Assembly (NCBI GenBank): GCA_037447295.1
Contig: JBBIGZ010000074.1
Location: 1-13,145, forward strand
DNA length: 13,145 nucleotides
Source: 630D-37 sp037447295
GTDB lineage: Bacteria; Chloroflexota; Anaerolineae; Anaerolineales; Villigracilaceae
Direction of reading: 5' to 3'
Shown piece after piece: positions 1 to 6,755 of this stretch (position 1 is the first letter of the stretch; the number at the start of each line of letters is the position of its first letter). The position numbers and the translations under genes are program-made. The notes under the pieces are model-generated. The model worked only from the letters and a program-made list of their open reading frames with translations, was not told where the DNA came from and did not search any database.

Positions 1-2
1 TC

Positions 3-1232
3 AATGCAATGAGAAGTGGTGGGATTGAAGTCTCAAGTGAAGAAGTGTTAAACAATCTCCAATTTATCTCAACAAAAGCTGATGGTACTCCTCTTTTGGA
101 TCAAGATGGCAGACCATTCATTGTTGCCACCTACAATCTTGATCCCAATCCCAATCAAACTGGTGAAACCTTAGAGGGCCCAATCCCTCTTTTTATTGCT
201 ACTCAAAATGAGAATGGAGAGTGGGGGTGGAGAAAAATTACAGAATCATTAAGAATTATCCCCGATGCTCTTAATTTTAATTTTGGATCACAAATAGTTT
301 ATTATAAACTAGCAGATAACAAATACATAAACATTGCTACTGGAAATTTTAACATTTTTGCTAGTTCGGGAGAAATTAATGAACCTAGTTTATGGCTAAT
401 TTCAAATCCTAATGAACGATATAATTATTCTTATTCAAGAATTAACTCATTATTGCAATTTTCACAATCTACACAAGTACAAATTTTTCATGTTAAAAAT
501 TTAGTCGAACCACGAATTTATCCTGATCACGGTTTTTGGCCAGATTGGGTAATTCAACTTTCAGCCAATAAATTAGAAGAAATAATAAAACAAAGAATTA
601 TTCATACTATGTCTCATCTTAATCAACAGTATGTGGGCGGTGAATTAATTTATTCTGTTGTATCTGAAGCTTTTGATTGGAACAGATTTACAGGATTTGT
701 TTATGACAAATTAGGTAGAGATTATATCTCTATGGCTTTTAGAACAGCTAGAGAAGCCGACCCTAATGCTATTTTGATTTATGAAGATGTTAATGTTTTT
801 CACGAAGGAAGAATTGACGATCATGACAGAGCTGCAATTTCTTTAGTAGCATCTTTACAACAACAAGGGTTAATTGATGGGGTAGGAATGGAAATGCATT
901 TAGGTGCTAATAGAATTCCATCTCCGGAAGTCTTTAGACAATTAATTAGAGCTTATAGAAACACCGGTATTAGTAGAATCTACATAACAGAATTTGATAT
1001 AGATTTTAATGGTTTTAAAGGAACAGAACGCGACAAACAAGCGCTTAAAGCACAAGTTTATGCAGAAATGCTTCAAGTAGCTTTAGAAGAAAATGTAGAT
1101 GCTTTTATTATGTTTGGTTTCACTGGAGCCGCCGCATGGCATCCCGATGGCCTGATTTTTGACGAAACATATCATCCTACCGCCGCTTTCTACTCGGTGG
1201 CTTCTGTGATGCTGTCTCAGGTATTGAAATGA
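3..1232 (+). CDS. Endo-1,4-beta-xylanase, glycoside hydrolase family 10 (5' partial)
   Basis: GH10 enzymes cleave the beta-1,4 xylan backbone with retention of configuration and are usually secreted. Numbering from the ATG at 9, the acid/base glutamate is E220 in VVSEAFDW (the family usually has a VVNEAF-type motif) and the nucleophile is E328 in ITEFDIDF. Other family landmarks are the strand around FHVKNLV with H161, the GVGMEMHL block at 291-298 and the C-terminal block FTGAAAWHPDGLIF (about 371-384). The GH10 barrel starts near residue 95; the 80-90 residues before it are unassigned. The frame has no stop back to the window edge and no signal peptide is visible, so the true start probably lies outside. 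Base composition is odd: the first 1.1 kb is AT-rich (17 G+C of 60 at 241-300, 21 of 60 at 601-660), but from about 1120, still inside the gene, it matches the GC-richer flank. An attC-like site begins 22 bases after the stop, so this may be a cassette gene. Family call is confident; gene integrity is not. Confidence 0.85.
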   Translation, partial: NAMRSGGIEVSSEEVLNNLQFISTKADGTPLLDQDGRPFIVATYNLDPNPNQTGETLEGPIPLFIATQNENGEWGWRKITESLRIIPDALNFNFGSQIVYYKLADNKYINIATGNFNIFASSGEINEPSLWLISNPNERYNYSYSRINSLLQFSQSTQVQIFHVKNLVEPRIYPDHGFWPDWVIQLSANKLEEIIKQRIIHTMSHLNQQYVGGELIYSVVSEAFDWNRFTGFVYDKLGRDYISMAFRTAREADPNAILIYEDVNVFHEGRIDDHDRAAISLVASLQQQGLIDGVGMEMHLGANRIPSPEVFRQLIRAYRNTGISRIYITEFDIDFNGFKGTERDKQALKAQVYAEMLQVALEENVDAFIMFGFTGAAAWHPDGLIFDETYHPTAAFYSVASVMLSQVLK

Positions 1233-1253
1233 AAACGTCCGTAAAACTATGCC

Positions 1254-1337
1254 GCCCAACCTCTCGCTCCAGCCGACTGCTCCCTCGGCTCGCTTTGCTC
1301 GCCTCGGTCGCAGCGGCTGAGCTCGGTGCCGTTGGGC
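1254..1337 (+). repeat. attC-like integron recombination site 1
   Basis: The site is an imperfect palindrome with the order R''-L''-variable loop-L'-R'. R'' is GCCCAAC at 1254-1260 (fits RYYYAAC) and R' is GTTGGGC at 1331-1337 (fits GTTRRRY); the two are exact reverse complements. L'' is GCTCCAGCCG (1266-1275) and L' is CGGCTGAGC (1314-1322). They pair except for one unpaired C in L'', which is the extrahelical base that IntI integrases use to choose the strand. The 84-base length and the position 22 bases after a stop codon and 32 bases before the next start are typical of attC sites. Confidence 0.8.
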
Positions 1338-1369
1338 TGCCTTGCACATTCACCCGAAGGTAAGACACA

Positions 1370-2170
1370 ATGCAACAGAATCGTCTTCAAGCATTCGTAG
1401 AATGGTTACTCGACAATCTTTTTGATTTCATCACCATTCTTGTGGCGGGTTTCTTGGTTGTCCGTTATCAAATTCGTCCTCCTACCTCTACTGACATTAC
1501 AGAAATCGTGGTCTGGATTCTAGGTGTTTTGGGCCTGCTTGCAGTTTCTGGTCTTTGGGAGCGGAATCGGCGGTTACATCGCATAGAGAAACTATCTGAA
1601 GAAGGGCGCAATCTTGCTTCTCGCTATTTGAGCAGGAAAGTTTATGCGAGTGACTTTTTCTTATCCGATCGCCGTTTATCAGTAAAAGAATTGTCATCGG
1701 CTAACACCATCTACTTTGCAGGCAAGGTGTTGGCAAGAACCAGTCGTGAGTTTATGTACGTTCTCGGACAGCGGTTAGCGACAGGGGCAACCATACGTTT
1801 TGTAATCCTTGACCCAGAGTCTGAAGCAGTATTACAACAGGCTGTCCTTCAGAGTTTTGAAGCCCCGATTGAGTTTTGGCGCGACACACTGAGAACAACA
1901 GAGACAGTTATTGAAGCACTTGCTAAAACTCCGAACAGCAAAGGGAAAATAGAGATTGGTTATCTCCCGTATATTCCTTCTTTCGGTTTGTCGTTGGTTG
2001 ATCCAGACCAAGCACACGGCATCTGCTTTGTCGAACTGTATCAGCATAGGTCTGCTGAACCTCATCCAACTTTTGAAGTGCGCGCGTCAGACGATCCATA
2101 TTGGTTCAAGTTTTTCAAAGACCAGTTTGATAAGATGTGGGAGAGTTCTCGTGTGAAGACTTTCGATTAG
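1370..2170 (+). CDS. Two-helix membrane protein with phospholipase-D-like / DUF5919-like domain (gene cassette)
   Basis: This 266-residue protein has two N-terminal hydrophobic segments (about 18-33 and 44-62) separated by a short polar loop, then a basic stretch (WERNRRLHR) and a soluble domain of about 190 residues. The soluble part has the pattern SANTIYFAGKVLARTSREF followed by GATIRFVILDPES (139-151), and ends with VELYQHRS and DPYWFKFFKDQFDKMW. This resembles PLD-fold proteins of the DUF5919 type, seen as sensor or effector domains in various bacteria. No HKD motif is visible, so catalysis is not shown. The basic stretch after helix 2 suggests the domain faces the cytoplasm. The gene is the only one between attC sites 1 and 2, so it is a single-gene cassette. 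A weak ribosome site (GAAGG at 1356-1360) lies nine bases before the ATG. The family resemblance is from memory of the pattern; a role in phage defence or stress signalling is only a guess. Confidence 0.75.
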   Translation: MQQNRLQAFVEWLLDNLFDFITILVAGFLVVRYQIRPPTSTDITEIVVWILGVLGLLAVSGLWERNRRLHRIEKLSEEGRNLASRYLSRKVYASDFFLSDRRLSVKELSSANTIYFAGKVLARTSREFMYVLGQRLATGATIRFVILDPESEAVLQQAVLQSFEAPIEFWRDTLRTTETVIEALAKTPNSKGKIEIGYLPYIPSFGLSLVDPDQAHGICFVELYQHRSAEPHPTFEVRASDDPYWFKFFKDQFDKMWESSRVKTFD

Positions 2171-2180
2171 CGAAACGGCA

Positions 2181-2252
<72 letters not shown>

Positions 2253-2279
2253 GCCTTGTGTGTGTTGGCGGATGTCACA

Positions 2280-3161
2280 ATGTCTAATGTGCGGGTTATT
2301 GATACTTTCCCTGCCTTCTTGACCTATTGGGATAAGGTTCAAGGTAAACCCCTGGACGACCAAATAGAAGGTTGGGCAACAGAATACATGTCACTATGGC
2401 CAGAACTTCTGGCTAAGCAAATCGAAGACTATTCCTCACAGAATTTGGACTGGCGACAGATTGCTCGTGAGAAGGTGTTCCCCCATCTGACCGAACGGCT
2501 TCCCGCCATGCAACAGGCTCATCAAAACTTACTGGAATTATGCGAGCCTCTCTATTCCAGAGCGCAACAAGTGCTTGCCTTTGATAGCAAGGCACTCTTC
2601 GTCATCTATGTAGGCATCGGCTGTGGCGCGGGGTGGGCAACGCCGTTTCATGGTTCGCCCGCCATTTTGTTTGGATTAGAAAACATTGCCGAAAGTGACT
2701 GGAGTGCTCCTGAAGCCATCACAGGTTTAGTCGCTCATGAGATTGGGCATCTTGTGCACCATTATTGGCGAGCGCAACATGGGAAACCCATTGGCTCTGG
2801 GGCTTGGTGGCAACTCTACGAAGAAGGATTTGCACAACATTGCGAAAGCCTGATTCTCGACTCAGATACTTGGCATCAAGCGAGCGGCGACAACGCTGAC
2901 GAATGGCTCGCCTGGTGCCAAAATCACAAAGGCTGGCTTGCCGCTGAATTTGTGAGAACGGCGGATAGTGGTAAACCTGTCTCCCCGTTCTTTGGCTCGT
3001 GGCTTGAAATCTGCGGCAAGAGTGAGACGGGATACTTTCTTGGATACGAAGCTATCAATGAATTGAAGAAACGCTTTGATTTGAAAGAGATTGCCTTGCT
3101 GGAGGATAGCGAAGTTTACTTACGACCAATTCTCGAGCAGATGAGAGGGCATAGCGGCTAA
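2280..3161 (+). CDS. Putative zinc metallopeptidase with HEXXH motif (gene cassette)
   Basis: The product has 293 residues and no signal peptide or membrane helix. Residues 150-163 carry the zinc-binding helix, with HEIGH at 153-157. About 24 residues later the YEEGFAQH segment (180-187) supplies a glutamate (E181 or E182) placed as in gluzincins, where H153 and H157 plus this glutamate bind zinc and E154 is the general base. Upstream of the helix is a Gly-rich strand (YVGIGCGAGWATPFHG) and an FGLENIAE segment that would form the edge of the active site. I do not recognise a characterised family; substrate and role are unknown. I chose the ATG at 2280 because the longer GTG start at 2232 lies inside the attC arm. 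The stop codon falls inside the R'' box of the next attC, as often happens in cassettes. It is the sole gene between attC 2 and attC 3. Confidence 0.75.
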   Translation: MSNVRVIDTFPAFLTYWDKVQGKPLDDQIEGWATEYMSLWPELLAKQIEDYSSQNLDWRQIAREKVFPHLTERLPAMQQAHQNLLELCEPLYSRAQQVLAFDSKALFVIYVGIGCGAGWATPFHGSPAILFGLENIAESDWSAPEAITGLVAHEIGHLVHHYWRAQHGKPIGSGAWWQLYEEGFAQHCESLILDSDTWHQASGDNADEWLAWCQNHKGWLAAEFVRTADSGKPVSPFFGSWLEICGKSETGYFLGYEAINELKKRFDLKEIALLEDSEVYLRPILEQMRGHSG

Positions 3162-3231
3162 CCAGCGCTTCCAGCCGACCGCTCCGCTCGCTGCGCTCGC
3201 TTCGCGGCGGCTGATGCTCACGCTAGTCCGC
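3156..3231 (+). repeat. Degenerate attC-like site 3
   Basis: The left box GGCTAAC (3156-3162) overlaps the stop codon of the metallopeptidase gene. L'' GCTTCCAGCCG (3167-3177) pairs imperfectly with L' CGGCTGATGC (3208-3217), and the loop between them is GC-rich as in the other two sites. The right box reads GCTAGTCCGC where GTTAGCCGC would complete the palindrome, so the conserved GTT needed for recombination is lost. I read this as a decayed attC that closes the array. Confidence 0.6.
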
Positions 3232-3232
3232 T

Positions 3233-3729
3233 TGTTGCAAATCGAGCGTGAATGAAAGCAAGCAGGGAGTACCAACGTCAGAAGGAATCGTCATCGCTTT
3301 GATAGATTTGCTGGAGGGTTCTTGGAGCGGCTATTGCAGGTTTTGCTACGTTACCGCAGCTGGCATCAAAGGCAAGGGCGAAAGTTCAATCTCCTGTGGT
3401 CTCGTTGGTTTACTGGCATCATTAAGAGTGACAGACGGTTGGTCTTGGGAGCAGTTTTTGGAACATCGGTGATCACAAAGAGTAGCGACACCTCAACCAC
3501 CTATTGCTACAAGCGTTTTGCCGACCATGCACCCCACACCAACAAGCCTAACCATACAGCCAAGCCAGCCTATCGTTACCCAATCGCAACAGGTTACTGT
3601 GAGGATTTTTACATCCAAGGCATAAATTTTCTGCAGTTGAAGCAAAAATACTGCCGGCCAATTCGTATCCTTGAAGGGGAACAGGATAAAATCAGAAATA
3701 TCTTCACAAAACATGCTATAATTGATAAA
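3233..3729. other. Gene-poor stretch between the cassette array and the lysine-dehydrogenase unit
   Basis: About 500 bases carry no convincing gene. A 74-codon frame opens with GTG at 3248 and ends at 3472 without a ribosome site or recognisable motifs; it might be a remnant cassette gene. The following 250 bases have many short AC-rich runs and become AT-rich towards 3720. No tRNA or transposase pattern was seen. It ends in a strong terminator hairpin, which hints that something here is or was transcribed on the plus strand. Confidence 0.4.
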
Positions 3730-3762
3730 CAGGTATCCGCGTGGATACCTGCTTTCTTTTTT
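3730..3762 (+). terminator. Rho-independent terminator, possibly bidirectional
   Basis: A nine-base-pair perfect stem, CAGGTATCC (3730-3738) with GGATACCTG (3743-3751) and a GCGT loop, is followed by CTTTCTTTTTT on the plus strand. On the minus strand the same hairpin lies about 30 bases after the dehydrogenase stop codon and is followed by TTTATC, so it may also end that transcript. The better T-run is on the plus strand, where no clear gene precedes it. Confidence 0.75.
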
Positions 3763-3780
3763 ACAGGCAGCTGCACCGGT

Positions 3781-5013
3781 TCAGCGGACAAGTATCTTTT
3801 CGCCCTTCATCTCCTGAATCCCATAGGGAAAGCCATAATCCGCCATGCGTTCCATGAATGGGATGGGATCAAAGGCTTCTGGGCCGAGCACGCCGCTCCC
3901 TTTCCACAGGCCGCGCTCAAGCATCTCCCAGGCGATCACCGGGCCAAAAGCCGTTTGGGTGACGACAGCCTGGGTGCCCCAACGACGCATGGATTCTTGA
4001 TTATCGAGCACCTGATAGATATAGACCTCGTAGGGGGCTCCATTCTTTGTACCTTTCACCCAAGTACCTGCACAGGTTTTGCCATGCATCCGCTCGCCCA
4101 GTTCAGCTGGGTTGGGTAGGCAAGCGGCAACCACATCGCGCGGTGACACCATCACGCCCTTAACGTTGATCGGCTCCTTCTTATCCAAGCCAAGCAAATG
4201 CAAGGTCTTGAGGATTTGGATGAACTGCGCGCCCAATCCGTATTTGAAGGTCACACGTCGCGTGCGCACCCAACGTGGGATGAGGAGCACTTCCTCATGC
4301 TCGACGTTAACCACTTCCACCGGGCCGATCCCCTCCGGGAACTCGAAAACTTCCGGCTCGGAAAACGGCTCGGTTGTGTACCAGCCGCGGTCGGCCTCCC
4401 AGATAATCGGCGGATTCAAGCATTCTTCGATGGTCGTCCAGATCGAAAAAGTGGGCGCAAAAGGATAGCCTTCGATAACCAGGTTGTTTCCATCCCGAAT
4501 GCCGATCTCTTCGATCTCGTCGAAGAGGTAATCCTGAGCATAACGGGCGAAGACATCCACCACGCCGGGTTCAACGCCCATGCCCACCAGAGCCAAGAGT
4601 CCTTTACGCTCCCATAGCTCTGCACGCTGGAATTGGTCATCCCCTAATTTGACACCCGGCAGTTCATAGGGTCGCTCCGGGTGAGGTTGCGAAAGGCTCA
4701 TTGCCATATCCATATAATGTGCCCCCACCCGATAGGCAGCTTCAAAGATAGGGATGTTAAAGACCGGGTCTACCGCGTTCATGATCAAATCTACCCGGTG
4801 GCGGCGCGCCAGCGCCTCGATCATTTCCTGTTTGCGGGCATCAACGAATTCGACCGGGAAGCGCGCCGCATCACCGCCGAGCTTTTGCTGCACACGACGT
4901 GCCCGTTCAATATCATAATCGGCCAAAACTAATTTCTCGACCCAAGAATGTTCGTTAGCAATTGCGGCAATGGCCTCGCCAACGCCGCCGACGCCGATCA
5001 TCAAGACTTTCAT
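3781..5013 (-). CDS. Saccharopine dehydrogenase family protein (lysine-dehydrogenase-like)
   Basis: This 410-residue cytoplasmic oxidoreductase belongs to the family of saccharopine dehydrogenases, L-lysine 6-dehydrogenases and carboxynorspermidine synthases, which act on amino-acid C-N bonds with NAD(P). The N-terminus is a Rossmann fold with GVGGVG at 7-12 and an acidic residue after strand 2 (LVLADYD, D32), favouring NAD over NADP. The NAVDP segment (79-83) and GMGVEPGVVD (144-153) are the usual family landmarks; the remainder is the catalytic/dimer domain. An AAGGAG ribosome site stands eight bases before the ATG. The gene starts 63 bases after the Lrp/AsnC gene and probably shares its transcript, so the regulator may respond to the substrate or product of this enzyme. 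Exact substrate is not decidable from the sequence; amino-acid catabolism (lysine) or polyamine synthesis are the main options. Confidence 0.8.
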   Translation of the reverse strand: MKVLMIGVGGVGEAIAAIANEHSWVEKLVLADYDIERARRVQQKLGGDAARFPVEFVDARKQEMIEALARRHRVDLIMNAVDPVFNIPIFEAAYRVGAHYMDMAMSLSQPHPERPYELPGVKLGDDQFQRAELWERKGLLALVGMGVEPGVVDVFARYAQDYLFDEIEEIGIRDGNNLVIEGYPFAPTFSIWTTIEECLNPPIIWEADRGWYTTEPFSEPEVFEFPEGIGPVEVVNVEHEEVLLIPRWVRTRRVTFKYGLGAQFIQILKTLHLLGLDKKEPINVKGVMVSPRDVVAACLPNPAELGERMHGKTCAGTWVKGTKNGAPYEVYIYQVLDNQESMRRWGTQAVVTQTAFGPVIAWEMLERGLWKGSGVLGPEAFDPIPFMERMADYGFPYGIQEMKGEKILVR

Positions 5014-5076
5014 AAGCTGACTCCTTTCGATATTCCGAACGAAAATCCAGAAAACTAATAGGTTAGATAGTGAGAG

Positions 5077-5538
5077 TTAGATGTAGATTTCCTTGACAAT
5101 CTTGAGATACATAAAAGTTTCCGTTTCGCGCACCCCCTCAATTCGATACAACTTTTCGGTAATGAAACGGAGCAACTCTTCGTGGTCGCGGCAGAACACT
5201 TCCGCAAGCAAATCATAACGGCCACCGACCACAACGAGGTAAATCACCTCCTCCAGGGCAGCAATTTTTTGGGCCACTTCCAGCATACGCGTGCCATCGG
5301 TGCGAATGCCGAGCAGCGCCATCGTTTTAAGGCCGAGCCGCAGGGGATTGGTCACTGCCACCACCTTCAGTGTCCCCGCCTCCTGCAACTTTTGATACCG
5401 CTGACGGATCATCCCAGGGGAAACCCCCAATTCCTGGGCAATTTGCAGGAATGGCGTCCGGCCATCCTTACGCAGCGTTTCGATCAGGACTTCATCAATC
5501 CGATCTGGATTGTCTGGAGTAGCCACTCGCTTCGGCAT
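5077..5538 (-). CDS. Lrp/AsnC family transcriptional regulator
   Basis: The 153-residue protein has an N-terminal winged helix-turn-helix (about 12-60: DEVLIETLRKDGRTPF, then IAQELGVSPGMIRQRYQKLQ with the recognition helix near 41-52) and a C-terminal RAM/ACT-like effector domain (about 66-153) with the glycine-rich turn VVVGGRYDL (102-110). This is the standard Lrp/AsnC layout and length; such proteins form dimers to octamers and sense amino acids. A longer frame reaches 5628, but I place the start at the ATG at 5538 because a sigma70-type promoter overlaps the extension and its predicted transcription start coincides with that A. No Shine-Dalgarno is visible, so the mRNA is probably leaderless. 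The downstream neighbour is the lysine-dehydrogenase-like gene, so local control of that gene plus autoregulation is likely. Confidence 0.87.
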   Translation of the reverse strand: MPKRVATPDNPDRIDEVLIETLRKDGRTPFLQIAQELGVSPGMIRQRYQKLQEAGTLKVVAVTNPLRLGLKTMALLGIRTDGTRMLEVAQKIAALEEVIYLVVVGGRYDLLAEVFCRDHEELLRFITEKLYRIEGVRETETFMYLKIVKEIYI

Positions 5539-5544
5539 GTCTAC

Positions 5545-5573
5545 ATTGTAGCATATTTTGCACAGAAAGTCAA
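5545..5573 (-). promoter_or_regulatory. Sigma70-type promoter of the Lrp gene (leaderless start)
   Basis: On the minus strand a -35 box TTGACT (5568-5573) is separated by 17 bases from an extended -10, TGC-TACAAT (-10 at 5545-5550). Counting seven bases from the -10 end puts transcription start at 5538, the A of the ATG. Confidence 0.75.
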
Positions 5574-5700
5574 GGTAAAAAACTCTTTTATTACGAATAT
5601 TGGCAAAACAAAAACTATTTGTTCCCAAAAGGACAACAAAAAATGAAACGCATCAATCCATTAAGAGACAATCTCCGCAAAAAGCCTTGCTACCCCCTTG

Positions 5701-5760
5701 ACATCCTAACACTAACATCCTAACACCTAACATCCTAACATTCTAACATCCCAACATCTC
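5701..5760. repeat. Degenerate short tandem repeat of CTAACATCC units
   Basis: About six imperfect copies of an 8-13-base unit (core CTAACATCC, variants CTAACACC, CTAACATCCC, CAACATCTCC) run head to tail in the 284-base intergenic stretch between the divergent Lrp and lipA genes. The rest of that stretch holds the two promoters and no gene. Function unknown; slippage-prone simple sequence or a cluster of regulator sites are both possible. Confidence 0.65.
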
Positions 5761-5807
5761 CTCCCCCGATCTACAGCCACAGCCTACCACCCACGGTCAT
5801 TCTACGG

Positions 5808-5822
5808 TACAATACACGCACT
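5808..5822 (+). promoter_or_regulatory. Candidate lipA -10 element giving a near-leaderless mRNA
   Basis: TACAAT at 5808-5813 ends ten bases before the lipA ATG. It would start transcription near 5820, three bases before the ATG. The -35 region is a poor match and there is no Shine-Dalgarno, so this is weaker than the Lrp promoter. Confidence 0.45.
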
Positions 5823-6755
5823 ATGAGCACACCTACTCGCGACCGTCTCCCCACCCCTACGGAAACGCGCCCGCTGCGCCGGCCGGAATGGATCCGCGTC
5901 CGTGCGCCGGCCGGCGAAACCTATGAATGGCTTCAGCACCTGATGCGCAGCAAAGCCCTGCATACGGTCTGTGAAGAAGCCATGTGCCCAAACCTGGGCG
6001 AGTGCTGGGGCGCCGGCACCGCCACCTTCCTGATGCTAGGCGATATCTGCACCCGCACCTGTGGCTTCTGCGATGTCAAGCACGGCCGTCCCTTGCCGCT
6101 GGACTGGCTGGAGGCTGAGCGCGTCGCCCAGGCGGTGAAAGCGATGAACTTGCAACACGCCGTGATCACTTCGGTCAACCGCGACGATCGCCGCGATGGC
6201 GGCGCACCAATCTTCGCCATGGTCATTCGCCGCATTCGCGAGCTCCTGCCCGGCTGCTCGATCGAGGTGTTGATCCCGGATTTCAAAGGCTCACTGGAAG
6301 CCCTGCGCATTGTAATGGACGCGCGCCCGGAGATCCTCAACCACAACGTCGAAACCGTGCCGCGCCTGTTCAAGCAGGTGCAACCGCAGGATAACTACCG
6401 CTGGGCCGAGCGCATCCTTTCAAGCGCTAAGAAAATGGACCCGGAAGTGCTCACCAAATCCGGCATCATGCTGGGGCTCGGTGAGACGATGGACGAAGTC
6501 AAAGCGGTGATGCGCGATCTGCGCTCCTGGGGAGTGGATATCCTGACCATCGGCCAATATCTGCAACCGAGCAAAAAGCACCTGCCGATTGCGCGCTACT
6601 ACACCCTGGAAGACTTCGCCGAGCTCAAGCAATACGGCCTGGAGATCGGCTTCCGCTGGGTAGAATCCGCCCCCCTGGTGCGATCCTCCTACCACGCTGC
6701 CGAGCAGGTGCGTGCCCTAAGCGCCATCCACCGCCGCTTGAACGCCAACGCCTAA
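5823..6755 (+). CDS. lipA: Lipoyl synthase
   Basis: LipA is a radical-SAM enzyme that inserts two sulfur atoms at C6 and C8 of protein-bound octanoyl chains, making the lipoyl cofactor of pyruvate and 2-oxoglutarate dehydrogenases and the glycine-cleavage H protein. The 310-residue sequence has the auxiliary-cluster motif C50-x4-C55-x5-C61 (CEEAMCPNLGEC), the radical-SAM motif C76-x3-C80-x2-C83 (CTRTCGFC) and the C-terminal RSSY motif (287-290), whose serine is the fourth ligand of the auxiliary cluster. VNRDDRRDGGA (118-128) and NHNVETVPRLF (173-183) are further family signatures. Length is normal for the family. No lipB or lplA is adjacent. The gene converges on alr and their stop codons overlap within 6752-6755. 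No ribosome site is seen, in keeping with a very short leader. Confidence 0.97.
   Translation: MSTPTRDRLPTPTETRPLRRPEWIRVRAPAGETYEWLQHLMRSKALHTVCEEAMCPNLGECWGAGTATFLMLGDICTRTCGFCDVKHGRPLPLDWLEAERVAQAVKAMNLQHAVITSVNRDDRRDGGAPIFAMVIRRIRELLPGCSIEVLIPDFKGSLEALRIVMDARPEILNHNVETVPRLFKQVQPQDNYRWAERILSSAKKMDPEVLTKSGIMLGLGETMDEVKAVMRDLRSWGVDILTIGQYLQPSKKHLPIARYYTLEDFAELKQYGLEIGFRWVESAPLVRSSYHAAEQVRALSAIHRRLNANA

Noticed and set aside
3248..3472. 74-codon plus-strand frame after attC 3
   Set aside because: GTG start, no ribosome site and no motif; described within the gene-poor stretch but not called as a gene.
3493..3714. 73-codon minus-strand frame
   Set aside because: No ribosome site and low-complexity translation; starts right after the terminator hairpin.
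3322..4119. 265-codon plus-strand frame
   Set aside because: Its second half is the antisense of the dehydrogenase gene and it runs through the terminator hairpin; protein looks random.
5539..5628. N-terminal extension of the Lrp frame
   Set aside because: It overlaps a strong promoter, and the added residues are not like Lrp proteins.
5701..5760. CRISPR array
   Set aside because: Units are 8-13 bases, contiguous and degenerate, with no spacers.
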